A stretch of DNA of 64,000 nucleotides from JACVRW01 sp963751835 (GCA_963751835.1 CAVVWD010000011.1:248001-312000); one strand, 5' to 3'; shown: positions 42,669 through 51,321, numbered from the stretch's first letter. Numbers and translations are program-made. Notes: generated by a model from the sequence alone, not told the origin.

Positions 42669-42872
42669 GCCCGCCCTCCTCTCGCTTTCTGGTGGGTCGG
42701 GGCGACGGGTCAGTCTCGTGTTTGGGCTGGGAAAAGGGGGTGGTACTCGCTGGCCGCGGCGAACCGGTCGTGATCGAAGATCGTTCGGCGGTCTTGCTCC
42801 GAAGGCTCGAACGATCCTGGATTGACCACCCAGGAGGTGGTCAAGTCAGGCTTGTTGCGCCAGATGGCCCGG
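42669..42872. other. convergent intergenic region with a conserved structured element (copy A)
   Basis: There is no gene. A block at 42701-42790 is about 80% like 52514-52605 (copy B), including GTCTCGTGTT, a G-rich GGGCTGGGAAAAGGGGG tract and CGTGATCGAAGATCGTTCGGC. It is followed by two perfect hairpins, GATCGTTCG/CGAACGATC (42779-42816) and TTGACCACC-CAGGA-GGTGGTCAA (42822-42844), then GTCAGGCTTGTTGCG. Confidence 0.6.
42822..42858 (+). terminator. 9-bp hairpin followed by TTGTTG
   Basis: TTGACCACC-CAGGA-GGTGGTCAA followed six bases later by CTTGTTG. It could terminate transcription of alkA, and as a symmetric stem it could also serve the opposing gene. Confidence 0.4.
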
Positions 42873-44042
42873 TTAGGCCGGCGCGCCGGTCTCGTCGAGC
42901 GCGGTGCGCAGCTCGCGGACCTTCTCGCGGTAGGCCGCATCGCTGCCGCCCAGCAGGTGGGCGCCCCAGCGCACGCCGTTGTGGACGTGCGGGACCTCGT
43001 CCGCCAGCAGGTAGTCGAACACCATCGCCACGCGCTCCTGGCCCAGCTCCATCAGCACCTTGCGCCGGTGCGAGTGGCGCCACATTGCCCTCTGCTCACT
43101 CGTCCCGTTGAACAGGCAGAGCCGGCCGAGCAGGTCGTAGGCGTAGATCGACCTGAAGTACGAGAAGCCAACCGGGTAGTCGCCCCAGGTGCAGCCGAGC
43201 TCCTCCTTCATCAGCAGGTCGTGCAGCCGGGCGTGGCGCACTTCGTCCCAGGTCTGGCGGGCCATGTCCACGTGGAAGTCCCAAGGCATATCCGGATGCT
43301 CATGCGAGTTACGCGCCATCAGTTCGGCCGCCGACAGCTCGGCGTCCATCAGGCCGTGGAAGAAGTGGCGTTGCTCGTCGGGCTCGATCGGCACGTGGTT
43401 CTCCGGTCCGTTCACGTACAGGTCGCGCGATAGGTAGGGGTCGCCGGCCGGCGTGACCTCCACGTAGTCGTCGCGCGCCGGTTCGCCGAGCGGCGGAAGG
43501 ACCCGCAGCTCGCGCGCGCCGGCGTGCAGATCCACCGGCAGCGCGCCGATGTCCATGCCGTCACCGCCGCCGGTAGCCCCGCCGAGCTCGCGCGCGTGGC
43601 GTTCCTGACGCTCGACCACCTGCGTGAGCAGTCGCAGCGATGGCTCGTCCGCGATCGGGTCGAGGCCCTGGAGGTGGATGCGCATTGCCCACACGAGCGC
43701 GGGCTTGGCCTCGCCGTAGGCCACGCCGACGTACTCCTCTGGCGAGCGCGCCGCGGCGAGGCGGTCGAGCAGCCGCTCGAGCTCGGGCGAGGGCGTGCCG
43801 GGGTAGTCGCTTGGGTGGCGCAGCTCGTAGAGGCGGCGCCTGATCTTGGTGAGCGCACGCGCGTCGTCATGCACGTGGTCGGCGAGGCTGTACTTGCGCG
43901 GCCACTCGGCCACGAGCGGGAGCCAGCCGTTCGACCCGTGCACGATCTCGCGCAGCACGTGGAAGTAGTTCGAGAAGCGGGTGGCATTGTCGTCGACGTC
44001 GTAGCCGAGCGGCCGGGCGGACCCCTCAGACGAGCTCTTCAT
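42873..44042 (-). CDS. ferritin-like DUF455-family protein
   Basis: The 389-residue helical protein has the DUF455/ferritin-like carboxylate and His pattern: HFFHGLMDAELSAAELMARN, then QTWDEVRHARLHDLLMKEEL with an ExxH and ADEVPHVHNG. These look like a di-iron four-helix bundle. The N-terminal ~110 residues (RFSNYFHVLREIVHGSNGWLPL) are an accessory helical region. Function of DUF455 proteins is not established to my knowledge. Its ATG lies inside the ATP-grasp gene (17-bp overlap), so the two are translated together. Confidence 0.75.
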   Translation of the reverse strand: MKSSSEGSARPLGYDVDDNATRFSNYFHVLREIVHGSNGWLPLVAEWPRKYSLADHVHDDARALTKIRRRLYELRHPSDYPGTPSPELERLLDRLAAARSPEEYVGVAYGEAKPALVWAMRIHLQGLDPIADEPSLRLLTQVVERQERHARELGGATGGGDGMDIGALPVDLHAGARELRVLPPLGEPARDDYVEVTPAGDPYLSRDLYVNGPENHVPIEPDEQRHFFHGLMDAELSAAELMARNSHEHPDMPWDFHVDMARQTWDEVRHARLHDLLMKEELGCTWGDYPVGFSYFRSIYAYDLLGRLCLFNGTSEQRAMWRHSHRRKVLMELGQERVAMVFDYLLADEVPHVHNGVRWGAHLLGGSDAAYREKVRELRTALDETGAPA

Positions 44043-45435
44043 GCGCCATCCCCTCCCCCTCGTCCTCCTCGGCCAGCAGCCGCCGGCGATGGCGACCCAG
44101 CACGCTCGGCAGCAGCCCGCCGCCGGCCGACACGTTGATCACGGCCTGGTCGGAGATGCGCGTGATCATCCCCGCGTAGCGCCCACCGATCCCGAACGGG
44201 TTGATGTTGAAGCGCTTGAGGCGCATCTGCACGCGCCCGTCCTCGACCGTCGGGAACATCTCCTCGGGCACCGGCACGTACTCCTGAACGACGAAGTCGT
44301 CGAGCTCGGCGTGCTCCTCGATCAGGCGGTCCCAGTCCGCCTGCGAGGTCTCCATGCCGAGCGAGACGCCGTGGCCGCCGTAGTCGGACGCCGGCTTCAG
44401 AACGAGCCGCTCGCGGTTGTCCGAGACAAAGCGCAGCAGGTCGACGACCCAGTCGCCGTACTGCGCCCGGCCGTCACGCAGCACGCGTGTCCAGGGGATC
44501 GTCTCGTCGATCACACCGCGCTCGCGCTCCTCGACCAGGTGTGCGAAGCGCGGGTCGGCCAGAAGCGCGAACAGCTTCTTGTTGTTGGCGACCCGCGAGC
44601 GGAACGGGTTGACGATCGCGGCGCGGCGGTCGCGGGCGGCCGCGACCAGATCCCCCTCCGGACAGTCCTCGAAGAGCGCACGGCGGTAGACCAAGTGGAC
44701 CGGTTCGCCCTTGAGGCGCAGAAGCGAGCCGTCGTAGCGCAGCTCGTCGAGGGTCCCGTGAAGCGCCTCGACGCCCTGCCGAGCCGCGGCCGCGCAGACG
44801 ATGCGGAACTCGGGCACCGACGGGCTGCCCTGCGCGTCGACGAGACCGAGCCGTGGTCGCTCGGGCAGCTCGGCGTGCTGCTCGCGCAGCTCCCGGTAGG
44901 CCGCCAGCAGCGTGTCGATCAGCACCGGCAGCATCGGCGTGTAGAGCGTTTCGAACTCGGCTCTCACCCGGGGGAGGTCGATCGCGCGGCTCAGGCCCTC
45001 GTGGAGCACGTCGGTGTAGCCGATGCCGGCGGGCGAGTCCGCGTTGAACTCGAGGAAGCGCACCTCGTAGCCCTGGAGGAAGGCGTCGAGGCGGCAGATC
45101 TTGAGCGGCCGGCTGTAGCCGGGGTCGATGCGGATCAGGGCGTCCTCGCGCTGGGGGACGGCCAGCTCGTCGCGCAGCCGCGCGTCCTCCGCGTAGGCGT
45201 CGCAGAAGCGGTCGAGCACGAGCGAGAGGCAGGCCACAGCCCGCTGCACCCGGCGCAGCTGGCCGGGCGAGACGAAATGCGGCATCAGCACGAACGGGAT
45301 CGTCCGCCCCGCGAAGACCACGTCGTGATCGGCGAGCCACTGCTCGATCCCGGCCTCGAGCCCAGCGCAACCGTCGCCCAGCTTGGAGAGCTCGACGAGA
45401 TGCTGGAGCTTGAGGTTGTTGACGTGGTCGATCAA
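44026..45435 (-). CDS. circularly permuted ATP-grasp family protein
   Basis: The protein has 469 residues from TTG at 45435. FLEFNADSPAGIGYTD is the hallmark of the circularly permuted ATP-grasp ligases (type 2). VLKPASDYGGHGVSLG is the ATP-binding lysine/glycine loop, and ALFEDCPEGDLV and QEYVPVPEEM flank it. Such proteins ligate a carboxylate to an amine or thiol. It lies upstream of, and overlaps, a DUF455 ferritin-like protein. An -10-like TAGTCT is 20 bases upstream. Substrate unknown. Confidence 0.75.
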   Translation of the reverse strand: MIDHVNNLKLQHLVELSKLGDGCAGLEAGIEQWLADHDVVFAGRTIPFVLMPHFVSPGQLRRVQRAVACLSLVLDRFCDAYAEDARLRDELAVPQREDALIRIDPGYSRPLKICRLDAFLQGYEVRFLEFNADSPAGIGYTDVLHEGLSRAIDLPRVRAEFETLYTPMLPVLIDTLLAAYRELREQHAELPERPRLGLVDAQGSPSVPEFRIVCAAAARQGVEALHGTLDELRYDGSLLRLKGEPVHLVYRRALFEDCPEGDLVAAARDRRAAIVNPFRSRVANNKKLFALLADPRFAHLVEERERGVIDETIPWTRVLRDGRAQYGDWVVDLLRFVSDNRERLVLKPASDYGGHGVSLGMETSQADWDRLIEEHAELDDFVVQEYVPVPEEMFPTVEDGRVQMRLKRFNINPFGIGGRYAGMITRISDQAVINVSAGGGLLPSVLGRHRRRLLAEEDEGEGMAHEELV

Positions 45436-45455
45436 CCCACGGCCGCCTCACGTCG

Positions 45456-45472
45456 AGACTACCCCGTAGGCT
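45456..45472. promoter_or_regulatory. back-to-back -10 hexamers between ATP-grasp and antiporter genes
   Basis: On the minus strand TAGTCT (45456-45461) precedes the TTG start at 45435 by 20 bases. On the plus strand TAGGCT (45467-45472) precedes the ATG at 45482 by 9 bases. The whole divergent gap is only 46 bp. Confidence 0.45.
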
Positions 45473-45481
45473 TCCCCCGCC

Positions 45482-46564
45482 ATGCGTCCCGTCTACTTCC
45501 TGGGCGTGTTCATCCCGGTGGCCGTGGCGCTGGAGCTGGCACATGCCGGGCCGGTGGTGGTGTTCGGCGCGGCGGCGCTGGCGGTGATCCCGTGCGCGGC
45601 GGTTATGGGCGAGGCCACCGAGGCGATCGCGGCCCGGACGGGGCCCGGCATCGGCGGCCTCCTGAACGTGACGTTCGGCAACGCACCCGAGCTGATCATC
45701 GCCTTCTTCGCGCTGCTCGAGGGGCTTCAGGAGGTCGTGAAGGCATCCATCGTCGGCTCGATCATCGGAAACATCCTGCTCGTCATGGGCGCCGCGATGG
45801 TGGTCGGTGGTTGGAGCCGCGAGAAACAGACCTTCAGCCAGACCGCCGCCAACGCCCAGTCGGCGATGCTGACGCTCGCCCTCGCGGCGCTGATCTTCCC
45901 GGCGATCTTCCAGCTGATCCACGGCGGCGGCCTGCCCGGCGTCGGCGAGGAGCGGGTCGACTTCGGCTCCGACCTCGAGCAGCTCTCGCTCGGCGTGGCG
46001 ATCGTGCTGCTGTTGAGCTATGCGGCCGGGCTTTGGTTCTCGCTCAAGACCCACCGCTCGGTCTTCAACCCGTTCGGCGAGGAGCAGGACGAGGAGGCCC
46101 ACCACTGGCCGGTCAGGCGGGCCGCGATCTACCTCGCGGTCGCGGCGGTGGCGGTCGGGCTCATGTCCGAGATCCTGGTGGGCTCGATTTCCGAGGCCTC
46201 GGAGGAGATCGGCCTCTCCGAGTTCTTCGTCGGCGTGTTCGTAGTGGCGATCGTCGGCAACGCGGCCGAGCACTGGGTCGCCGTGCTCGTGGCGGCCAAG
46301 GACAAGATGGACCTGGCGGTCAACATCGCGATCGGCTCGAGCGCCCAGATCGCCCTGTTCGTCGCCCCGGTCCTGGTGCTGCTCTCGTTCGTGGTCGGGC
46401 CGAACCCGATGGCGCTCGTCTTCAACGGCTACGAGCTCGGCGCGCTGCTGTTCGCCGTCCTGATCGCGAACCTCGTGACCCAGGACGGCGAGTCGAACTG
46501 GTTCGAGGGCGTCCAGCTGCTCGCCCTCTACGCCGTGCTGGGCCTGGTGTTCTACTTCGCCTGA
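45482..46564 (+). CDS. Ca2+/H+ antiporter (CaCA family, CaxA-like)
   Basis: The polytopic protein has 360 residues. GEATEAIAARTGPGIGGLLN with TFGNAPELIIA is the first alpha repeat and FVVAIVGNAAEHWVAVLVAA the second, each providing the cation-binding Glu. An acidic loop near residue 155-165 and GEEQDEEAHHWPV in the middle separate the halves. It would exchange Ca2+ for protons at the membrane. Single gene, ATG 9 bases after a TAGGCT hexamer. Confidence 0.9.
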   Translation: MRPVYFLGVFIPVAVALELAHAGPVVVFGAAALAVIPCAAVMGEATEAIAARTGPGIGGLLNVTFGNAPELIIAFFALLEGLQEVVKASIVGSIIGNILLVMGAAMVVGGWSREKQTFSQTAANAQSAMLTLALAALIFPAIFQLIHGGGLPGVGEERVDFGSDLEQLSLGVAIVLLLSYAAGLWFSLKTHRSVFNPFGEEQDEEAHHWPVRRAAIYLAVAAVAVGLMSEILVGSISEASEEIGLSEFFVGVFVVAIVGNAAEHWVAVLVAAKDKMDLAVNIAIGSSAQIALFVAPVLVLLSFVVGPNPMALVFNGYELGALLFAVLIANLVTQDGESNWFEGVQLLALYAVLGLVFYFA

Positions 46565-46786
46565 GACGGGAGGCCGTCGAGGATCCAGTCGAGGCCGGCG
46601 TGGAAGGATCTCCCGGACGTGCCCGGGAGGCCGCGGGCGATCCACATCCCGGGCAGGGGGTGGGGAGGTCTGATCGCTGAACGTTGCCGACTTCGTGTCG
46701 TGTGACGACACGAAGCCGGGTTTGTTGCGGCGGACCCTGCCCCTCCCCAGCCGTCGTTCCAGTGGCCACACCAAGCACTCGTGGAG
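46565..46786. other. convergent intergenic region with long stem-loop
   Basis: There is no gene in 222 bp. A perfect 11-bp hairpin, CTTCGTGTCGT-GTG-ACGACACGAAG (46691-46715), is followed by CCGGGTTTGTTGCGG. Outer arms GGGGTGGGGAGG (46657-46668) and CCTCCCCAGCC (46742-46752) also pair. The G-rich arm in reverse orientation resembles those in copies A and B. It may be a terminator shared by both genes or an RNA. Confidence 0.55.
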
Positions 46787-48121
46787 TCAGCGCCTGCCAC
46801 CCTCGCGCGCCGAGAGGCGTCGGAGGGCCTCCGCGGCCGCTCTGGCCATCTCGACGAGCACCGCGGGATCGACGTTCCCGAGACGGTCGCAGGCGCGGTG
46901 GTAGCAGGGGTCGGCCGGGTTGTCGCCCGGACCCGTCTCGCCCGCGCCGGTGTAGAGGCCGTTTACCGGGATGCCCGCCTCGAGGAACGGCGCGTGGTCC
47001 GATGATCCCCGCGTGCTCGCGCCCGGCAGGCTCCGGCCGGCGGCGCCGCGTAACAGGCGTGCGAGCCCTGGATCCCCGTCCGAGTAGACGGCCGGGCGTG
47101 CGTTGGGCGAGCCGACCATGTCGAAGTTGAGGTAGGCGGCGATCTGATCGCTGGCGCCGGACCCGAGCCCACGCACGTAGCGACGCGAGCCGAGCAGCCC
47201 GAGCTCCTCCGCTCCCCAGAACGCGAGCCGCACGCGCGCGCCCGGCGGGCGCGGGCCGAGCGCCTCGGCGACCTCGAGGAGCGTGGCCACGCCGCTCCCG
47301 TTGTCGTTGATGCCGGGGCCGCTCGGCACCGAGTCGAGGTGGGCGCCCGCCATCACGACCCGGCCTCCTCCGCCACCGCGGGTGTCCGCGATGACGTTGT
47401 GCGTGCGCCGGCGCTCGGAGTCGGCATCGACCTCGAGTGTGACCGGCGTTCCGTCGGTGAGCGGCACGTCCCCGTTCACGACCAGCACGGGGATCCGCGC
47501 TCCCACCCTCCTAAGCGTCGCGGCCGGGACCCCGGCCTCGCCGGGGTCGTTCGCGATCAGCAGGGCGGCGGCGCCCGACCGCTCGGCGTGCTCGGCCTTG
47601 ACGCTGAAGAAGCAGTCGCCCCGATCGGCGACGGCGATCTCACCTGCCTGCAGGCCCGCGAAGTCGGAGCGCGCACAACCGCTGCCGAAGCGGCGCGAGC
47701 GCCCGGAGAGGCGCCCCGAACCCGAGTAGGAGAGCACGCGGAAGCGCACGCCCCGGCGCAGCCGCCGTCCATCGACCGTGAGCGTCGACGAGCGCTCGCG
47801 GTAGTAGGGGAAGCGGAACGACTGGCGGCGGACCCGCCAGCCGGCATCACGCAAGCGTGCGCTCACGTATGCCACCGAGGCGCGGTCCCCCGGGGTTCCG
47901 GCGGCCCGGTCGCCGCCGGCTTCGTCGGCGATCCGCTCCAGCGCCCGCAGGTGCTCGCGGAGCGCCGGGGCCGCGATCGCCGCGGCCTGCTCACCGCGCG
48001 GCTCGCGGGCCTCGGCCGGCTCCCCACCGCCGCTGCCGGTGGCGGATTCGTCGCCCGAGTCGCAGCCGGCCGCGAGCGAGAGGAGCAGGACCGACAGGGC
48101 AGCCGCGGCGGCGCGTGGCAC
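46787..48121 (-). CDS. secreted M28-family zinc aminopeptidase with PA domain
   Basis: The protein has 444 residues; the GTG at 48121 gives a lipoprotein-type signal ending LLLSLAAGC. A PA domain (~150-240: GAAALLIANDPGE, IPVLVVNGD) precedes the M28 catalytic domain. The zinc ligands and base are MAGAHLDSV, INDNGSG, WGAEELGLLGSRRYV, LNFDMVGS and CYHRACD. Probable surface-bound aminopeptidase. Open frame upstream of the start only overlaps clpP. The clpP stop is 10 bp upstream and on the same strand. Confidence 0.88.
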   Translation of the reverse strand: MPRAAAAALSVLLLSLAAGCDSGDESATGSGGGEPAEAREPRGEQAAAIAAPALREHLRALERIADEAGGDRAAGTPGDRASVAYVSARLRDAGWRVRRQSFRFPYYRERSSTLTVDGRRLRRGVRFRVLSYSGSGRLSGRSRRFGSGCARSDFAGLQAGEIAVADRGDCFFSVKAEHAERSGAAALLIANDPGEAGVPAATLRRVGARIPVLVVNGDVPLTDGTPVTLEVDADSERRRTHNVIADTRGGGGGRVVMAGAHLDSVPSGPGINDNGSGVATLLEVAEALGPRPPGARVRLAFWGAEELGLLGSRRYVRGLGSGASDQIAAYLNFDMVGSPNARPAVYSDGDPGLARLLRGAAGRSLPGASTRGSSDHAPFLEAGIPVNGLYTGAGETGPGDNPADPCYHRACDRLGNVDPAVLVEMARAAAEALRRLSAREGGRR

Positions 48122-48131
48122 CCGGCGAAAG

Positions 48132-48791
48132 CTAGCTTCCGTTCGCCCCCGCGCCCGCCGCCGCGAAGCCCGAGGGCGGGCGGCGCAGCTCGCTCGCGGC
48201 CACGATGCGGTCGACGAGCCCGTACTCGACGGCCTCCTCGGCACCGAAGAAGCGGTCGCGCTCCATGTCCTCGTGGACCTCGTCCGCGCTCTTCCCGGTG
48301 TGGCGCGCGTAGATCTCCTCGATCAGCCGGCGCAGCTCGAGGACCTCGCGCGCGTGGATCTCGATGTCCGATGATTGGCCCTGGAACCCCGACGAGGGCT
48401 GATGGATGAGGATGCGCGCGTTGGGGAGCGAGAGCCGCTTCCCATGGGTGCCGCCCGCGAGGATCAGCGAGCCGGCGGACATCGCCATCCCGTAACAGAT
48501 GGTCTGCACGTCGGGGCGGATGTACTGCATCGTGTCGTAGATGGCGAGCCCGGCGTGGAGCGAGCCGCCCGGTGAGTTGACGTACACGGACACGTCCTTG
48601 TCGGGGTCCTCGGACTCGAGGTGCACGAGCTGGGCCACCACCAGGTTGGCGATCTCGTCGTCGATGGGCCGCCCGATGAAGACGATGCGCTCGTTCAGGA
48701 GGCGTGAGTAGATGTCGAACGAGCGCTCGCCCCGGGGGGTCTGCTCGACGACCATGGGGATGAGCTGGCTGGTGACGCGGCCGACTTGCAT
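48132..48791 (-). CDS. clpP: ATP-dependent Clp protease proteolytic subunit
   Basis: The protein has 219 residues from ATG at 48791 with AAGGAGA upstream; open frame extends further but without a credible start. YGMAMSAGSLILAGG carries the nucleophile Ser, RILIHQPSSGFQG the His, and the Asp follows. PGGSLHAGLAIYDTM is the family's oligomer handle. It forms the barrel that degrades unfolded proteins with ClpX/ClpA, which are not in the window. A second clpP elsewhere cannot be excluded. Confidence 0.93.
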   Translation of the reverse strand: MQVGRVTSQLIPMVVEQTPRGERSFDIYSRLLNERIVFIGRPIDDEIANLVVAQLVHLESEDPDKDVSVYVNSPGGSLHAGLAIYDTMQYIRPDVQTICYGMAMSAGSLILAGGTHGKRLSLPNARILIHQPSSGFQGQSSDIEIHAREVLELRRLIEEIYARHTGKSADEVHEDMERDRFFGAEEAVEYGLVDRIVAASELRRPPSGFAAAGAGANGS

Positions 48792-48820
48792 TTGGGGCTC
48801 TCCTTTCGCGCTTGTGCCCG

Positions 48821-48868
48821 CTACAGTGCAACCATTCAGTTGCACTGTAGCGCAACCGTTGGGTTGCA
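48821..48868. promoter_or_regulatory. tandem operator: TGCAAC-N6-GTTGCA repeated every 24 bp
   Basis: Half-sites begin at 48827, 48839, 48851 and 48863, exactly 12 bases apart (TGCAAC, GTTGCA, CGCAAC, GTTGCA). The first dyad sits in a perfect 12-bp inverted repeat, CTACAGTGCAAC / GTTGCACTGTAG (48821-48832, 48839-48850). It lies between clpP and the SRPBCC-ArsR pair, upstream of 48884. Probably the binding site of the ArsR protein encoded at 49285. TACAGT within the repeat could be the -10 of either gene. Confidence 0.7.
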
Positions 48869-48883
48869 CATTGGAGGCCCCCT

Positions 48884-49285
48884 ATGGATAAGGCCGTGGA
48901 ACGCGAACTGCACGTCCCCGAAACCCCCGAGGAGGTCTGGCGCTCGCTCGCGGAGCCGGGCTGGCTCGGAGAGGACGCCCAGATCGAGCTGCGTCCGGCC
49001 GGCGAGGTGCGCGCCGGCGAGCGCAGCGGCTTCGTCGAGGAGGCGGACGAGCCGCGGCGGCTCGTCTTCTGGTGGAGCGCCCCCGACGAGGAGGCATCGC
49101 GCGTGGAGCTCGATCTGGACGAGACCGATGAGGGCACGCGTGTGCGCGTGACCGAGTCGCGGCCGCTCGAGATCCTCAGCGTGCGCGGCCGCGATCTGGC
49201 CGTCGAGCTCGACCTGGCGAGCGGAAGCGGCCCCATGGCATCCGCCGGCGCCGGCGGTGCCGCCGTGCTCATGATGATCGGCTGA
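48884..49285 (+). CDS. SRPBCC-family protein (AHSA1-like)
   Basis: The protein has 133 residues. VERELHVPETPEEVWRSLAEPGWLGEDA, then beta strands (RAGERSGFVEEADEPRRLVFWW; ASRVELDLDETDEGTRVRVTE) match the AHSA1/START-like fold found beside ArsR regulators in actinobacteria. The usual C-terminal helix is replaced by a Gly/Ala-rich, non-helical tail ending in LMMIG. Its TGA shares an A with the ATG of the ArsR gene (ATGATG-like overlap), so the two are coupled. Ligand unknown. Confidence 0.75.
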   Translation: MDKAVERELHVPETPEEVWRSLAEPGWLGEDAQIELRPAGEVRAGERSGFVEEADEPRRLVFWWSAPDEEASRVELDLDETDEGTRVRVTESRPLEILSVRGRDLAVELDLASGSGPMASAGAGGAAVLMMIG

Positions 49286-49620
49286 TGCCCGCCGCGGACC
49301 CGGCGGATGCCGTCTTCAGCGCGCTCTCGGACGGCACGCGCCGTGACCTCTTCGCCCTGCTCGGCCGCCGCGGCGAGGCGAGCGCGACCGACCTCGCGCG
49401 CGAGCTGCCGGTGTCGAGGCAGGCGGTCCAGAAGCACCTGGGCACGCTCGCCGGGGCGGGCCTCGTGGCCGCGCGGCGCTCGGGGCGCGAGGTGCTCTAC
49501 CACCCCACCCCCGGCCCCATGTCCGAGGCCCTCGCGTGGATGGCCGAGGTGGGCGGCGAGTGGGACGAGCGTCTCGCGGCGCTCGACCGTCAGCTCGGGC
49601 GCCAGCGCGCCGGCGCGTAG
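49285..49620 (+). CDS. ArsR/SmtB-family transcriptional regulator
   Basis: The protein has 111 residues. VFSALSDGTRRDLFALLGRRGEASATDLARELPVSRQAVQKHLGTLAGAGLV is a typical winged helix. No metal-binding Cys motif is seen, so it is probably not a metal sensor. It likely represses its own operon by binding the 12-bp-spaced TGCAAC/GTTGCA sites at 48827-48868. Its TAG is also the start of TAGGCT, the putative -10 of the next gene. Confidence 0.9.
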   Translation: MPAADPADAVFSALSDGTRRDLFALLGRRGEASATDLARELPVSRQAVQKHLGTLAGAGLVAARRSGREVLYHPTPGPMSEALAWMAEVGGEWDERLAALDRQLGRQRAGA

Positions 49621-49631
49621 GCTCTGCCGGG

Positions 49632-50264
49632 ATGAGCGCGCTACTCGTCGGCTTCGGACTCGGCTTCTTCGTCGGCGCCCAACCCGGGCCGGTGTCGCTG
49701 CTGTGCATCCGCAGCGTGCTGCGCGGTGCGCTCACGGGCGGCATCGCGATCGGCGCCGGGGCGGCGCTCGTCGACCTGCTCTACGCCTCGCTCGGCCTCG
49801 CCGGCGCCGCAAGCCTGCTCGAGGCCGAGGGGCTGCGGGTGGCATTCGGCCTGCTGGGCGCCGCGGTGCTCGCCTACATCGGCGCCAAGACGCTGTGGTC
49901 GGCGTTCCGGGTCCGGCTCGGCGGCGAGTCGGAGGAGGAGGTCGCGACGCCGCGCCGGGCGTTCGCCACGGCCGTGGCGGCCACGGCGTCTAACCCGCTC
50001 ACCATCGCCACCTGGGCGGCAATCTTCACCGCCGCCGGGGCAGTCGCGGTCGCCGATGCCGCCGCCTCGGCCTCCGGCGCCGCGCTCATGCTCGGAGGGG
50101 TGGCTCTCGGCACGCTCAGCGCGTTCACCGCGCTGTCGCTGCTCGTGGCCCTCGTGCGGGGCCGCTTCGGCCCGCGCCTGATGGCGACCGTCGACGTGGT
50201 GGCCGGGGCGGGCCTACTCGGGTTTGCCGGCCTGCTCGGTTGGCGCACCGTGGACGACGCCTGA
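49632..50264 (+). CDS. LysE/RhtB-family amino-acid exporter
   Basis: The protein has 210 residues with about six hydrophobic segments. GLGFFVGAQPGPVSLLCIRS is the LysE hallmark (PGP in the first helix). VLAYIGAKTLWSAF follows a strongly hydrophobic second helix. It would export a basic or branched amino acid, or a related small solute. ATG at 49632, 8 bases after TAGGCT. Its C-terminus overlaps the TerC gene by 51 bp on the other strand. Confidence 0.85.
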   Translation: MSALLVGFGLGFFVGAQPGPVSLLCIRSVLRGALTGGIAIGAGAALVDLLYASLGLAGAASLLEAEGLRVAFGLLGAAVLAYIGAKTLWSAFRVRLGGESEEEVATPRRAFATAVAATASNPLTIATWAAIFTAAGAVAVADAAASASGAALMLGGVALGTLSAFTALSLLVALVRGRFGPRLMATVDVVAGAGLLGFAGLLGWRTVDDA

Positions 50265-51284
50265 GGCCTCGCGCTCGTCGTCGCCGTCGTCGCCGCCGCG
50301 CTCGTCGTGCGCGAACTCGGCACCTTGGCGCATCTGTTCCTCGCGCTCTTCGCGCCGCTCCTCGGCGTGCGGGTCACGGCGGTCTGCCCGGATCGACAGC
50401 AGGATCCCGATCGTGAAGGCCACGGCGATCACGGCCAGGCTCACGAGTGGGCCGATCTCGACCAGGTCCTCGACCAGGAGCTTGACGCCCACCAACCCGA
50501 GCACGATCGCGATCGTCTCGTCCAGGTAGCGGAAGCGCGCGATCAGGCTCTCCACCAGCACGAACAGCGCGCGCATCCCGAGCAGCGCGAAGACGTTTCC
50601 CATCCAGATCAGAAGCGGGTCGCGTGTGATCGCGAAGGCCGCCGGGATCGAGTCGATCGCGAAGGCCAGATCAGCGAACACGATCGCTGCGAGGCAGAGG
50701 AACAGCGGCGTGGCGTGGCGCGTGCCGTTCTGCTTGACGAACCAGTGCCCGCCGTGGAACTCGCTCGTGACCGGGAACACCTTGCGCACCGCGCGCACCA
50801 TCAGGTTCCGGTCCGGATCGACGTTCTCCGCCACTCCCTGCCAGATCCGGTACGCGAGCACGATCAGGGCGGCGCCGAGTAGGTAGATCAGCACGTGGAA
50901 CTGCTCGATCAGCTCCACGCCGGCAAGGATGAACACGCCGCGCATCGCGAGCGCCGCGACGATCCCCCAGAACAGCAAACGCGGGCGGCGCTCGTAGGGC
51001 ACGCCGAAGTAGGCGAACAGGAGCAGGAAGACGAACAGGTTGTCGAGCGAGAGCGAGCGCTCGATCAGGTAGACGGTCGTGTAGAGGACGGCGTCCTCGC
51101 TGCCCTCGAGCAGCAGCACCGGCACGGCGGCCAGCAGCGACAGCGCCAGCCAGCCGATCGACCACCAGATCGCTTCCTTGAAGCTCGGCTCGCGCCCGCG
51201 CGCGAAGAAGTGCAGATCGAGCCACAGGAAGAAGAACAGGGCTACGATGAGCCCGCCGAAGAGCACGAGGTCGGCGCCGGTCAT
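50214..51284 (-). CDS. TerC-family integral membrane protein
   Basis: The protein has 356 residues. IERSLSLDNLFVFLLLFAYF and DLAFAIDSIPAAFAITRDP are the TerC hallmark motifs with conserved acidic residues, near residues 74 and 205. About eight to nine transmembrane helices. The last ~45 residues are charged (EERREEREEQMRQG) and acidic. TerC/Alx proteins are linked to Mn2+ or metal export and tellurium resistance. The gap to the divergent gene is only 43 bp, leaving no room for a riboswitch. Confidence 0.9.
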   Translation of the reverse strand: MTGADLVLFGGLIVALFFFLWLDLHFFARGREPSFKEAIWWSIGWLALSLLAAVPVLLLEGSEDAVLYTTVYLIERSLSLDNLFVFLLLFAYFGVPYERRPRLLFWGIVAALAMRGVFILAGVELIEQFHVLIYLLGAALIVLAYRIWQGVAENVDPDRNLMVRAVRKVFPVTSEFHGGHWFVKQNGTRHATPLFLCLAAIVFADLAFAIDSIPAAFAITRDPLLIWMGNVFALLGMRALFVLVESLIARFRYLDETIAIVLGLVGVKLLVEDLVEIGPLVSLAVIAVAFTIGILLSIRADRRDPHAEERREEREEQMRQGAEFAHDERGGDDGDDEREASGVVHGAPTEQAGKPE

Positions 51285-51315
51285 GCCCTGGGCCTGCCAG
51301 TCATGCTTCTGACCT

Positions 51316-51321
51316 TAGAGT
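51316..51321 (+). promoter_or_regulatory. candidate -10 hexamer (TAGAGT)
   Basis: TAGAGT is 6 bases before the ATG at 51328 in the 43-bp divergent gap, again implying a leaderless transcript. Confidence 0.4.
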
